From an uncultured Bacteroidales bacterium (GTDB lineage Bacteria > Bacteroidota > Bacteroidia > Bacteroidales > UBA3824): a stretch of DNA of 41,577 bases. How positions within the stretch are numbered: position 1 is the first letter of the stretch; the number at the start of each line of letters is the position of its first letter. Positions 32,897 through 40,398 of the stretch are shown piece by piece. The stretch covers positions 1 through 41,577 of the forward strand of contig CAJOJG010000023.1 in NCBI GenBank assembly GCA_905234655.1. The letters run 5' to 3'. A program made the position numbers and the translations under genes. Below the pieces are notes generated by a model, which worked only from the letters and a program-made list of their open reading frames with translations, did no database searches and was not told the origin of the DNA.

Positions 32897-32963
32897 CAAT
32901 GTAGAGGCGTTTCATGAAAGGTCTCTGCCAAATCACGTTTCAGGAAACGTCTCTACCACATTA
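32897..32963. repeat. Palindromic intergenic repeat (GTTTCATGAAAC / AGAGACGTTTC type)
   Basis: The 71 bases between the convergent Sel1 and decarboxylase genes are almost filled by an imperfect inverted repeat. The left arm is AATGTAGAGGCGTTTC, the right arm GAAACGTCTCTACCACATT with two extra bases. Inside are smaller dyads: GTTTCATGAAAG and GTTTCAGGAAAC. The 'AGAGACGTTTC…GAAACGTCTCT' core is a dispersed palindrome I recall from many bacterial genomes. It may also end transcription from both sides. Confidence 0.7.
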
Positions 32964-34175
32964 CGCCAATTCTTTCACCACATTGCCATCTATGTCGTAG
33001 ATGGCATTTTTGTCGTAATAGTAGGTCTTGATGGGCGGGAAACCGTTGAAGCCGACGCTGGCGTATGAGCCGGTGTATGCGCCGGTGGTGAGCCAATAGA
33101 CTTTGTCGCCGATTTTGAGGTCGATTGGGAGCTTGTATTTGGTGTCCTCGTACATTATGTCGGTGCTGTCGCAGGTGGGACCGGCGAGGATTACTTCGCC
33201 GCATTTGCCCTTGTCCTTGTCGGTGATGACGGGATACTTGATGGCCTCGCCGAGGGTCTCGGTAAGTCCGTTGAAGAGTCCGCAGTCGAGATAGACCCAG
33301 CGCGAGAGCGACGTGTTGTTTTTGCGCGAGATCAGCACTACTTCCGACGTGAGGATGCCGGCGTTGCCCACGAGGGAGCGTCCCGGCTCGAAGACGATTT
33401 TAGGCACTTCCTCGGCGAAGTCGTCGTTGAGGTAGCGGGTGATTTCGGAGGCGTAGTCGGAGAGCTCGTTGCAGGGGTGGATGTACTTGGCTGGGAAGCC
33501 GCCGCCCATGTTGATCATCTTGAGTTTGATGCCCTCTTCTTCCTCGATGGATTCGAATAGGTATTTGGTCCTTGATATTGCGTCGTCCCACTGTCCGATG
33601 TCGCGTTGCTGGCTGCCTACGTGGAAACTGATGCCGTATGGCTCAAGTCCGCGTTCCTTGGCCCAGACGAGGAGGTTGTACGCCATGTCGGGGTGGCATC
33701 CGAATTTGCGGGAGAGCGGCCAGTCGGCGGTGGAGGAGTTTTCGATGAGTATCCTTACGAAAACCTTGGACCCAGGGGCTTTTTCGGCGATGTTCTTGAG
33801 GTCGTCCTTGGAGTCGGTGGCAAACATCCTCACCCCTTTCTGGTAGAAGTATTCCACGTCCACAGCCTTCTTAATCGTGTTGCCGTAGGAGATTCGCTCT
33901 GGTGATATGCCCTGCGAGAGCACGTCGTCGAGTTCGTAGCGCGAGGCTATGTCGAAACATGCGCCCAGCCGTCCCAAAAGCCTGATGACCGGGATTCCGG
34001 GGTTGGCCTTCACGGCGTAGTAGACATTGCCGTATGGGAACGTCTTAAGAAGTCTGTTGTATTCGGTCTCGATGGTGTCGAGGTTGACGAACACATTGGG
34101 CGTCGGAAAATCTTTGCTGACCTCCCTGAATCGGGCCCATTCCGCGTCAGGGATGAAGTCGTCGCGATCTATCAT
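32961..34175 (-). CDS. Ornithine/lysine-type decarboxylase, fold-type III PLP enzyme
   Basis: A 404-residue cytoplasmic enzyme of the alanine-racemase-fold decarboxylases, the family that contains eukaryotic-type ornithine decarboxylase, bacterial L/ODC and related enzymes. The PLP-lysine lies in YYAVKANPGIPVI (near residue 55). Other hallmarks are ISFHVGSQQRDIGQW, NMGGGFPAKYI (phosphate loop), VFEPGRSLVGNAG, GPTCDSTDIMYED (the active-site Cys–Asp pair of ornithine decarboxylases) and the end TGAYTGSYASVGFNGFPPIK. It would form putrescine or cadaverine from ornithine or lysine. The sequence alone does not decide which. It is monocistronic, divergent from the EamA gene. Confidence 0.88.
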   Translation of the reverse strand: MIDRDDFIPDAEWARFREVSKDFPTPNVFVNLDTIETEYNRLLKTFPYGNVYYAVKANPGIPVIRLLGRLGACFDIASRYELDDVLSQGISPERISYGNTIKKAVDVEYFYQKGVRMFATDSKDDLKNIAEKAPGSKVFVRILIENSSTADWPLSRKFGCHPDMAYNLLVWAKERGLEPYGISFHVGSQQRDIGQWDDAISRTKYLFESIEEEEGIKLKMINMGGGFPAKYIHPCNELSDYASEITRYLNDDFAEEVPKIVFEPGRSLVGNAGILTSEVVLISRKNNTSLSRWVYLDCGLFNGLTETLGEAIKYPVITDKDKGKCGEVILAGPTCDSTDIMYEDTKYKLPIDLKIGDKVYWLTTGAYTGSYASVGFNGFPPIKTYYYDKNAIYDIDGNVVKELA

Positions 34176-34292
34176 TTTGATTATCAGATGATTAAGATTT
34201 TATGTATGTTTGTTAAAAATTTTGTGCGAATATATCACTTATTTAAGATTAATGGAACACTTTTGGCGGTTTTTTTTGAAAAAAATTTTGGT

Positions 34293-34300
34293 TAACTTTG
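34293..34300 (+). promoter_or_regulatory. Putative promoter -7 box of the EamA–NhaC pair
   Basis: TAACTTTG matches TAnnTTTG and lies 29 bases before the ATG at 34330. The upstream region is T-rich without an exact -33 box at the usual distance. Confidence 0.45.
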
Positions 34301-34329
34301 CGCGTTGGTTTTTACACGTTTAGACAAGA

Positions 34330-35208
34330 ATGAAGACAAAAGGAATTTTGGCGGGAATTTTTGCGTCGATATGTTACGGCACAAACCCGCTCGGCGCGTT
34401 GTACTGCTACCAGGAGGGGCTCAACGCAATGTCAACTGTTTTTTACCGCTATGTTTGGGCAGTCCTGATGATGGCGGTGGTCATGGTTGCTTCGAGGCGG
34501 AGTTTCAGGCTCGCTAAAAAGGAGTATGCCGTGTGCTTGGGCTTGGGGCTGTTTTTTGTAAGCTCGTCGCTGCTGCTGTTCTTGAGTTTTAACTACATGG
34601 ACGCTGGCATGGCTTCTACAATCCTGTTCAGTTACCCAATCATGGTCGCCGTGATTATGACTGTGTTTTTCCATGAGAGGGTGACGGTTTCCACAGTCAC
34701 GTCGCTTGTTTTGGCTGTGGCGGGTGTCGTCATGCTAAGTCATGGCGAGGGCGGCGCGAGTGTCATGGGCGTCGTGCTTGTCTTGGCGTCGTCGCTGACG
34801 TATGCGGTTTATATTGTGGCGATTAACAGGCTCGATGTCAAGATTTCGTCCATAACGCTGACGTTCTATGTGGCAGTCGTGGCGGTGTTTGCGCTGTTTG
34901 TGGCTGGCGAGTTCGGGCTGTGTGGCGGACTCCAACTCTTGCCGTCGGCGCGCGCGGCGTTGTGGTCGGCACAGTTGGGACTTTTCCCGACGGTATTGTC
35001 ACTGATTTTCATTAACATATCCATCAAACTCGTCGGCTCGACCCCGGCGGCTATAATGGGCGCGCTCGAGCCGCTGACCGCCGTCTGCATCGGCGTAATG
35101 GTGTTTGGCGAACACCTCACCGGCAAACTCATACTCGGCATGGCTATGATTCTCACTGCCGTGATGCTCATTATCCTCAATAACAACAAAAAAAACTCCT
35201 CAATCTGA
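34330..35208 (+). CDS. EamA/DMT-superfamily transporter
   Basis: A 292-residue inner-membrane protein with about ten hydrophobic helices in two EamA repeats (residues ~4–135 and ~148–285). The first repeat opens with ILAGIFASICYGTNPLGALY and has FLSFNYMDAGMASTILFSYP; the second has VLVLASSLTYAVYIVAINRL and the typical STPAAIMGALEPLTAVCIGV. The family exports or imports small metabolites such as amino acids, and the substrate cannot be told here. NhaC-type antiporter starts six bases after its stop, so the two are co-transcribed. Confidence 0.92.
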   Translation: MKTKGILAGIFASICYGTNPLGALYCYQEGLNAMSTVFYRYVWAVLMMAVVMVASRRSFRLAKKEYAVCLGLGLFFVSSSLLLFLSFNYMDAGMASTILFSYPIMVAVIMTVFFHERVTVSTVTSLVLAVAGVVMLSHGEGGASVMGVVLVLASSLTYAVYIVAINRLDVKISSITLTFYVAVVAVFALFVAGEFGLCGGLQLLPSARAALWSAQLGLFPTVLSLIFINISIKLVGSTPAAIMGALEPLTAVCIGVMVFGEHLTGKLILGMAMILTAVMLIILNNNKKNSSI

Positions 35209-35214
35209 ACTACA

Positions 35215-36486
35215 ATGACTACGAAGTACAATTGGTTTTCGCTGTCGCCGCTGATGCTTTTTGTGGCGGTGTACTTGGGGCTGTCGATATATCTCGACGA
35301 TTTTTATAAAGTGCCAGTGACAGTGGCGTTTATGGTGAGTTGCGTCTATGGCGTTTTGATTTCGCGGGGGCTGAGGCTTGAGGAGCGTGTCGAGGTTTTC
35401 TCGTCGGGCGCGGGCGACAAGAACTTGCTGATGATGATTTGGATTTTTGTGCTGGCTGGCGCGTTTGCGAAGTCGGCGCAGGCTATGGGCGCGGTGGACG
35501 CTACGGTCAAAGTCGCGCTGTGGCTCTTGCCGTCGTCGTTCATAATCCCGGGGCTGTTCCTCGCGTCGTGCTTCATAAGCATCTCGGTCGGCACTTCGGT
35601 CGGCACGATTGTGGCTTTGACGCCAGTGGCGGTCGGCATTGCCCAACAGATTGGCGCGAGTGTGCCGATGGTCACGGCGGTCGTGGTCGGTGGCGCGTTT
35701 TTCGGCGACAATCTCAGTTTCATCTCCGACACCACCGTCGTCGCGACTAAGACTCAGGGATGCGAGATGCGCGACAAGTTCAAGGCCAATGCGCGGATCG
35801 TGTTCCCTGCGGCGGCTGTGATGCTTGTGATTTGCTTTTTTATGGGCAGCGGCGTCAGTACTCCTGATGTAGGCGGCGAGATTCAATATATAAAGGTGGT
35901 GCCGTACCTCGCCGTCCTCGTGACCGCGCTCATGGGGGTTAACGTGATGACAGTCCTTGCCGGTGGAATCGTGCTGACGGCTGCGGTCGGGCTTGCGTCG
36001 TCAAGCTATGACCTGCCGGGGCTGGTGCAGTCGATGGGCGACGGAATCATGGGCATGGGCGAACTTATCATTGTCACGCTCCTCGCTGGCGGCATGTTGG
36101 GCTTGATACGTCACAATGGCGGTCTCGACTACCTGACGCGCGTCCTGACTTCGAGGGTCAAGTCCCGGCGCGGCGCGGAACTTTGCATCGGTCTTTTGGT
36201 GGCTGTCACGGATATTTGCACCGCGAACAACACTATCGCGATTCTCACTGCCGGCCCGGTCGCGAAGGACATTGCTGATAAATATGGCATCTCGCCACGG
36301 CGGTCGGCGTCGCTGTTGGACACGTTCTCATGCTTTGCGCAGGGGCTTATCCCATACGGCGCACAGTTGCTCATGGCGTCGGCTCTGGCATCTGTAACGC
36401 CGATAGACATCATCCGGTATTTGTATTATCCGCTGATATTGGGCATCGTGGCGTTGGTGTTCATCATTGTGTCGCGGAAGGACTGA
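35215..36486 (+). CDS. NhaC-family Na+/H+ antiporter
   Basis: A 423-residue membrane protein with about eleven hydrophobic helices. The family pattern is seen in SCFISISVGTSVGTIVALTP, VVVGGAFFGDNLSFISDTTV, AGGMLGLIRHNGGLDYLTRV and DICTANNTIAILTAGPVAKD. The conserved GDNxSxISDT motif and the TANNTIAI motif line the ion path in NhaC-type carriers. It may exchange sodium for protons or carry an organic acid in exchange, as some relatives do. It follows the EamA gene closely and its stop codon is two bases from the convergent end of the Fic gene, with no terminator between them. Confidence 0.9.
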   Translation: MTTKYNWFSLSPLMLFVAVYLGLSIYLDDFYKVPVTVAFMVSCVYGVLISRGLRLEERVEVFSSGAGDKNLLMMIWIFVLAGAFAKSAQAMGAVDATVKVALWLLPSSFIIPGLFLASCFISISVGTSVGTIVALTPVAVGIAQQIGASVPMVTAVVVGGAFFGDNLSFISDTTVVATKTQGCEMRDKFKANARIVFPAAAVMLVICFFMGSGVSTPDVGGEIQYIKVVPYLAVLVTALMGVNVMTVLAGGIVLTAAVGLASSSYDLPGLVQSMGDGIMGMGELIIVTLLAGGMLGLIRHNGGLDYLTRVLTSRVKSRRGAELCIGLLVAVTDICTANNTIAILTAGPVAKDIADKYGISPRRSASLLDTFSCFAQGLIPYGAQLLMASALASVTPIDIIRYLYYPLILGIVALVFIIVSRKD

Positions 36487-36488
36487 GT

Positions 36489-37559
36489 TCACATTGACGG
36501 CGTGATGAAGACGCGCCAGCCGTGCTTGTCGCTTTTTTCGATGTAACCTTTTCCCGCCAACGACTGCATCAATTTTTGAAGTGCCGAAAGGTTAATGTTT
36601 GTGACTTCTTGGAGTTCGGCGTAGGTTAATTCAGGTTCCACTTGAAGTTCACGGAGAATTATTCCGTAGTTAGGGGTGTTGAAAATAATCCTTTCGCCGT
36701 CATACCACCAGATGTCCTCGGATTTTTCGGTCACAAAAAGTATGTCGTTTTCTATTTCGGAAATAATGAGGGCGTCCATATATTTCTGAAACGGACGTAT
36801 TTGGGCGAGTGAGGCTTTTGCACCGTCGGAAGGTGCAGTGCCGACTTTCATATCCGCCTTGTGGAGTGCTTCGAGATATGCATGCTTTTTGCGGCTGCGC
36901 ACTACAATCATCGGGTAGCCGTGCCGTGCAAGAATGTAGTTGACCATCAATCGTGCAATACGCCCGTTGCCGTCCTCAAAGGGGTGTATGCGGATATAGC
37001 GGTAATGAAACAAAATCGCCAAATCAATTGCGGACATTTCGCCTTTCTGTTCTTCATTGTTGTACCAATCCACGAGGTCGCTCATGAGCGCGGGAGTTTC
37101 CTCTGGCGATGCGTAGTCGAAACGGTCGCCGTAACGTGTTATTACGCTGTTTGGACGTGTCTTGTACTGCCCCGCGTGAATCACGTAACTCGTTGTGTAG
37201 CCGCCGGGAAGGTTTTTATGGACGGTATAGTCTTCGCGCAAAAGGGTCTTGTGGAGCGTGCGGATGAAATTTTGGGTCAGAGGATTGTTGGACAACGTCT
37301 CCTCCGACATCATTTTGAGGCTTACGTTGCTCGCTGTCATGTCAATGACATCTTTGGCATCTGCCTCGCCTATTACTTTGCCAAAGAGGAGCAACAGCTC
37401 CGTCTGACCATACGTGAGCGTGTTGCCTTCGATGTGGTTGCTGTTGTAATTGAAATCAACAGTAAACTTGCGGCTAAGACGCTTTTTGTCAGCTTCTGAA
37501 AGCGGTTGCAGCGATTGCCATTTGTCAAATAAATTTTGTATTTTTTCGCTTGTTTTCAT
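36489..37559 (-). CDS. Fic-family protein (AMPylase-like) with N-terminal inhibitory motif and C-terminal winged helix
   Basis: A 356-residue protein. The Fic active-site motif is complete: HPFEDGNGRIAR (residues 192–203), with the catalytic His192 and the Mg/phosphate-binding DGNGR. The inhibitory motif [S/T]xxxE[G/N] is present near the start as SNHIEG (40–45), so it is a class II Fic protein held inactive by its own N-terminal helix. The flap region includes LPGGYTTSYVIHAGQYKTRP. Residues ~290–350 (YGIILRELQVEPELTYAELQ, then INLSALQKLMQSLAGKGYIE) form a winged helix-turn-helix, a common DNA-binding add-on. Fic enzymes move AMP or another phosphate-containing group onto target proteins. There is no antitoxin gene beside it. 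Two related 18-base dyads lie upstream and could be its operators. Confidence 0.92.
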   Translation of the reverse strand: MKTSEKIQNLFDKWQSLQPLSEADKKRLSRKFTVDFNYNSNHIEGNTLTYGQTELLLLFGKVIGEADAKDVIDMTASNVSLKMMSEETLSNNPLTQNFIRTLHKTLLREDYTVHKNLPGGYTTSYVIHAGQYKTRPNSVITRYGDRFDYASPEETPALMSDLVDWYNNEEQKGEMSAIDLAILFHYRYIRIHPFEDGNGRIARLMVNYILARHGYPMIVVRSRKKHAYLEALHKADMKVGTAPSDGAKASLAQIRPFQKYMDALIISEIENDILFVTEKSEDIWWYDGERIIFNTPNYGIILRELQVEPELTYAELQEVTNINLSALQKLMQSLAGKGYIEKSDKHGWRVFITPSM

Positions 37560-37572
37560 AAAATGCCACTCT

Positions 37573-37608
37573 AAAAGGTGGTAGTATTACCACCTTTTTG
37601 GGTGGTAA
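37573..37608. promoter_or_regulatory. Dyad 1 upstream of the Fic gene, with an extra half-site
   Basis: AAAAGGTGGTA (37573–37583) and TACCACCTTTT (37588–37598) form a perfect 11-bp dyad with a GTAT centre. The inner 18 bases are GGTGGTAGTATTACCACC. A third half-site GGTGGTAA lies at 37601–37608. The dyad ends only 13 bases before the Fic ATG, so in RNA it would also form a hairpin in the leader. Confidence 0.6.
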
Positions 37609-37665
37609 AATTATGATATTTATTTTAGTTATCCAAAAAAATAGCACTTTTTTCAAAAAATACCT

Positions 37666-37693
37666 AAAAAGGTTATAGAGTTACAACCTTTTT
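37666..37693. promoter_or_regulatory. Dyad 2 between the Fic gene and the thioesterase gene
   Basis: AAAAAGGTT (37666–37674) and AACCTTTTT (37685–37693) form a perfect 9-bp dyad. Its inner 18 bases, GGTTATAGAGTTACAACC, match dyad 1 at 13 of 18 positions and have the same length. The two centres are 94 bases apart, about nine helical turns. Confidence 0.55.
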
Positions 37694-37750
37694 GGCAACA
37701 TTTGTGCGGAATTTTCATATTTCCTAAAAAACACTTAACGGCGTTTAAAT

Positions 37751-37782
37751 TTTTGCAGTTTTCAAAAAAATGTCTAATTTTA
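37751..37782 (+). promoter_or_regulatory. Probable promoter of the thioesterase–paaK pair
   Basis: TTTTG at 37751–37755 and TAATTTTA at 37775–37782 (one mismatch to TAnnTTTG) are separated by 19 bases. The position favours translation start at 37809, since an ATG at 37770 would lie upstream of the predicted transcription start. Confidence 0.5.
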
Positions 37783-37808
37783 CGGCCGACAAAAATTGTA
37801 ACAAGACC

Positions 37809-38222
37809 ATGACATTAAAAGAGATACTCAATACCAACGACAGGTACGCCGCCTCGTCGGGGATGTCCCTCACAGAGGTGGCCGAAGGTGTTGCAAAGGC
37901 AGAGATGACTGTGGAAGAACGGCATCTGAACGGCGGGGGCGTATGCCAGGGCGGGGCGTTGTTCACCCTCGCCGACCTCGCCATCGCCGCAGTGATGAAC
38001 AGCCACGGGCAGCTGACCTTTGGAATCCAAAACAACATCACCTACTTGCAGTCGGCGCAGAAGGGCGACCACCTCACCGCCACCGCCAGGGAACGCTTCA
38101 ACCATCCTAAAATCCCGTATTGCGACGTCGAAATCACCAACCAGGACGGCAAACTGATCGCAATCGCCGCCGGACAGGGATACCGCAAGAAAGACGCGAT
38201 GCAGTATGACGCATTGCAATAA
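37809..38222 (+). CDS. PaaI-type hotdog-fold acyl-CoA thioesterase
   Basis: A 137-residue single hotdog-domain protein. The family signature is near LNGGGVCQGGALFTLADLAI, where the Asp of TLAD and the G-G-x-x-x-x-L pattern form the active-site helix of PaaI-like thioesterases. This is followed by TFGIQNNITYLQSAQKGDHL, the usual substrate-binding strand pair. The reaction is hydrolysis of an aryl- or acyl-CoA. I choose the ATG at 37809 (MTLKEILNTNDRYAASSGM) from the promoter position; an in-frame ATG at 37770 would add 13 residues. The gene precedes paaK by 30 bases, so it probably serves as the release or proof-reading step for phenylacetyl-CoA-like products. Confidence 0.9.
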   Translation: MTLKEILNTNDRYAASSGMSLTEVAEGVAKAEMTVEERHLNGGGVCQGGALFTLADLAIAAVMNSHGQLTFGIQNNITYLQSAQKGDHLTATARERFNHPKIPYCDVEITNQDGKLIAIAAGQGYRKKDAMQYDALQ

Positions 38223-38252
38223 TTCCAGACAAACAAACAACACATCATAAAA

Positions 38253-39560
38253 ATGATATACAACGCAAAGTACGAGTGCATGTCCCGCGAGGATATGCGC
38301 GCCCTCCAGAGCGGGAGGCTAAAGGCGACCGTGAAGACATGCTACGAGAAGTCGCCGTTTTACAAACGCAAAATGGACGAACTCGGCATCACGCCCGACG
38401 ACATCAAGTCCATCGACGACATCGCCAAACTGCCCTTCACCACCAAGCACGACCTCAGGGACGAGTATCCGTTTGGCTTGCAGGTAGTTCCGCAAGACCA
38501 AGTAGTGAGGATACACGCATCGAGCGGCACCACGGGCAAGCCTGTCGTTGACACCTACACCAAAAACGACATCGACATGTGGGCGGAAGGCGTTGCGCGT
38601 GTGATGGCCGCGGGCGGCGTCAAGGCGGGCGACATGGTCCAAGTTTCGTATGGCTACGGACTTTTCACCGGCGGACTTGGCGCACACGACGGCGCGGCAA
38701 AACTCGGCGCGGTGCAGCTTCCCACATCCGCAGGCAAAACCGAAAAACAAATCATGCTCATGCAAGATTTTGGGACGACGGTATTGGCATGCACGCCGTC
38801 TTACGCGATGAGGCTCGCCGAGGCCATCCACAACAGCGACCAAGTGTCGATAGACAAGATGAAGCTCAAAGCCGGCTTCTTCGGCGCAGAGCCGTGGACC
38901 GAGGGCATGCGCAAGGAACTCGAAGAAAAACTTCACATCAAGGCTTACGACATCTACGGACTGACCGAGATGTGCGGCCCGGGCGTCGGCGGCGAGTGCG
39001 AGTACCAGGACGGCACACACCTGTGGGAAGACATGTTTTTCCCGGAAATCATCAACCCCGAGACCTTGCAGCCCGTTGCGCCCGGCGAATTTGGCGAACT
39101 CGTATTCACCTCGCTGTGCAAAGAGGCGATGCCAATCATTCGCTACCGCACACGCGACCTGACGCGCCTGATATACGACAAGTGCAAGTGCGGACGCACC
39201 GCCGTTAGGATGGACAGGATTCTCGGACGCTCGGACGACATGCTCATCATCCGTGGCGTCAACGTGTTCCCGTCGCAGATTGAGGCTTGCCTGACGGAAT
39301 TTCCGGCATTCCAGCCCTACTATTTCATCACTGTGGACCGCAAAAACAACGAGGACACCTTCGACCTCGACGTGGAACTTCGCGCCGACCTCTACACCGC
39401 CGACCCGCAAAAACAGGCCGAGTACGTCAAGCCGTTGTTCAGCCAGATTGTCAGCATGGTGGGCATCAAACCCAACATCCGCGTCCTCGAGCCTTTCGGC
39501 ATCGAGCGTTCCACGGGCAAGGCAAAGCACGTGCTTGACAAGAGGGATTTCAGCAAGTAA
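38253..39560 (+). CDS. paaK: Phenylacetate–CoA ligase
   Basis: A 435-residue cytoplasmic enzyme that activates phenylacetate (or related arylacetates) with ATP and CoA. The N-terminus has the PaaK feature MSREDMRALQSGRLKATVKT and KSPFYKRKMDELGITPDDIK. The ATP motif is IHASSGTTGKPVVDTYTKND. Other family text is GYGLFTGGLGAHDGAAKLG, YDIYGLTEMCGPGVGGECEY and GRSDDMLIIRGVNVFPSQIE. The length and end (STGKAKHVLDKRD) fit. In gut Bacteroidales it acts with indolepyruvate/phenylpyruvate ferredoxin oxidoreductase in amino-acid fermentation; those genes are not in this window. It is co-transcribed with the thioesterase gene and followed by a terminator. Confidence 0.95.
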   Translation: MIYNAKYECMSREDMRALQSGRLKATVKTCYEKSPFYKRKMDELGITPDDIKSIDDIAKLPFTTKHDLRDEYPFGLQVVPQDQVVRIHASSGTTGKPVVDTYTKNDIDMWAEGVARVMAAGGVKAGDMVQVSYGYGLFTGGLGAHDGAAKLGAVQLPTSAGKTEKQIMLMQDFGTTVLACTPSYAMRLAEAIHNSDQVSIDKMKLKAGFFGAEPWTEGMRKELEEKLHIKAYDIYGLTEMCGPGVGGECEYQDGTHLWEDMFFPEIINPETLQPVAPGEFGELVFTSLCKEAMPIIRYRTRDLTRLIYDKCKCGRTAVRMDRILGRSDDMLIIRGVNVFPSQIEACLTEFPAFQPYYFITVDRKNNEDTFDLDVELRADLYTADPQKQAEYVKPLFSQIVSMVGIKPNIRVLEPFGIERSTGKAKHVLDKRDFSK

Positions 39561-39584
39561 TCGATGGCTACAATATAAAAAAAG

Positions 39585-39613
39585 TGGCGGCGAATATTCG
39601 TTGCCATTTTTTT
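39585..39613 (+). terminator. Terminator of the thioesterase–paaK operon
   Basis: TGGCGGCGAA (39585–39594) and TTCGTTGCCA (39597–39606) form a stem with two G·U pairs, followed by seven T. It lies 24 bases after the paaK stop. Confidence 0.8.
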
Positions 39614-39636
39614 GCGCAAAAATATTCAAAAATTTT

Positions 39637-39668
39637 TTTGCACAATTCGCAAATCCTTTGTAAATTGG
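39637..39668 (+). promoter_or_regulatory. Possible promoter of the tandem-repeat protein
   Basis: TTTG (39637–39640) and TAAATTGG (39661–39668, one mismatch to TAnnTTTG) are separated by exactly 20 bases. It lies 49 bases before the ATG at 39718. The mismatch in the -7 box keeps this tentative. Confidence 0.35.
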
Positions 39669-39717
39669 CACACGAAAATTTCATCAACAATTAAACAAAA
39701 CTAATTCACATAAAAAA

Positions 39718-40329
39718 ATGGAAGGACTTAAAGTAGATGGCCGCATGAAGGTGAAGACCTTGAAGGCCGATTTCAAGAGGACATTTGGATATGCGCTCCG
39801 CGTGTACAACACTCAGAACCATTTCGTCGACGAAGAACTCCTTCTCGCCAACGTGCGCCAGGACGCCGAGGCAGACAAGTCGGGCGAGTTCAACATCGAC
39901 CCCGAGTGGACTGTTGACGAGTTTGAGAAGAACTTCATGGCGACATTCGGCATCAAGGTCCAGGTCTATACGCAGGACGACACCGCCCTCGCCGACAACG
40001 ACCTGAAAATCATCTCCGGCAAGTCGCTCAAGATCGACGGCCGCATGAAGGTGAAGACCGTCCGCGAAAACTTCAAGGAAACCTACGGATTCGCCCTCCG
40101 CGTATATAACACGCAAAACCATTTCGTTGACGACGACGACCTCATCAGCGCAGTGCGTCAGGACGACAATGCTGACAAGTCTGGCGAAATCACCATCAAC
40201 CCCGAGTGGACCATCGACGAATTTGAGAAGAAGGTGATGGAAAACTACGGCGTAAAGGTGCAGGTATATACCCCCGACGACACCAAGCTCGCCGACAACG
40301 ACATCAAACTCTTCTGGGGAAACAAGTAA
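39718..40329 (+). CDS. Protein of two gap-free 100-residue tandem repeats, function unknown
   Basis: A 203-residue soluble protein without signal peptide. Residues 4–97 and 104–197 align without any gap, offset by exactly 100 residues, with about 65 of 94 positions identical. Strongly conserved blocks are GRMKVKT, ALRVYNTQNHFVD, VRQD, ADKSGE, PEWT(V/I)DEFE, VQVYT-x-DDT and LADND. The pattern of a basic 'RMKVKT' start, an 'F-x-x-x-F/Y-G-x-x-L-R-V-Y' strand and an acidic loop suggests a small alpha/beta domain. I recall single-domain relatives of this kind annotated as hypothetical, without a name. No catalytic residues are obvious. It has its own terminator. Confidence 0.8.
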   Translation: MEGLKVDGRMKVKTLKADFKRTFGYALRVYNTQNHFVDEELLLANVRQDAEADKSGEFNIDPEWTVDEFEKNFMATFGIKVQVYTQDDTALADNDLKIISGKSLKIDGRMKVKTVRENFKETYGFALRVYNTQNHFVDDDDLISAVRQDDNADKSGEITINPEWTIDEFEKKVMENYGVKVQVYTPDDTKLADNDIKLFWGNK

Positions 40330-40354
40330 GCCCAGTCTAATCGGATTCCAAAAC

Positions 40355-40388
40355 AAAGCCGGCGGGGCGACATACTCCACCGGCTTTT
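40355..40388 (+). terminator. Terminator of the tandem-repeat gene
   Basis: AAAGCCGG (40355–40362) and CCGGCTTT (40380–40387) form a perfect 8-bp stem with a 17-base loop and a short T tail. It ends 11 bases before the next ATG. Confidence 0.7.
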
Positions 40389-40398
40389 CAATTAGGTT

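Noticed and set aside
38319..39671. Minus-strand open frame of 450 codons opposite paaK
   Set aside because: Antisense to a clear phenylacetate–CoA ligase; composition is that of a shadow frame caused by the biased codon use of paaK.
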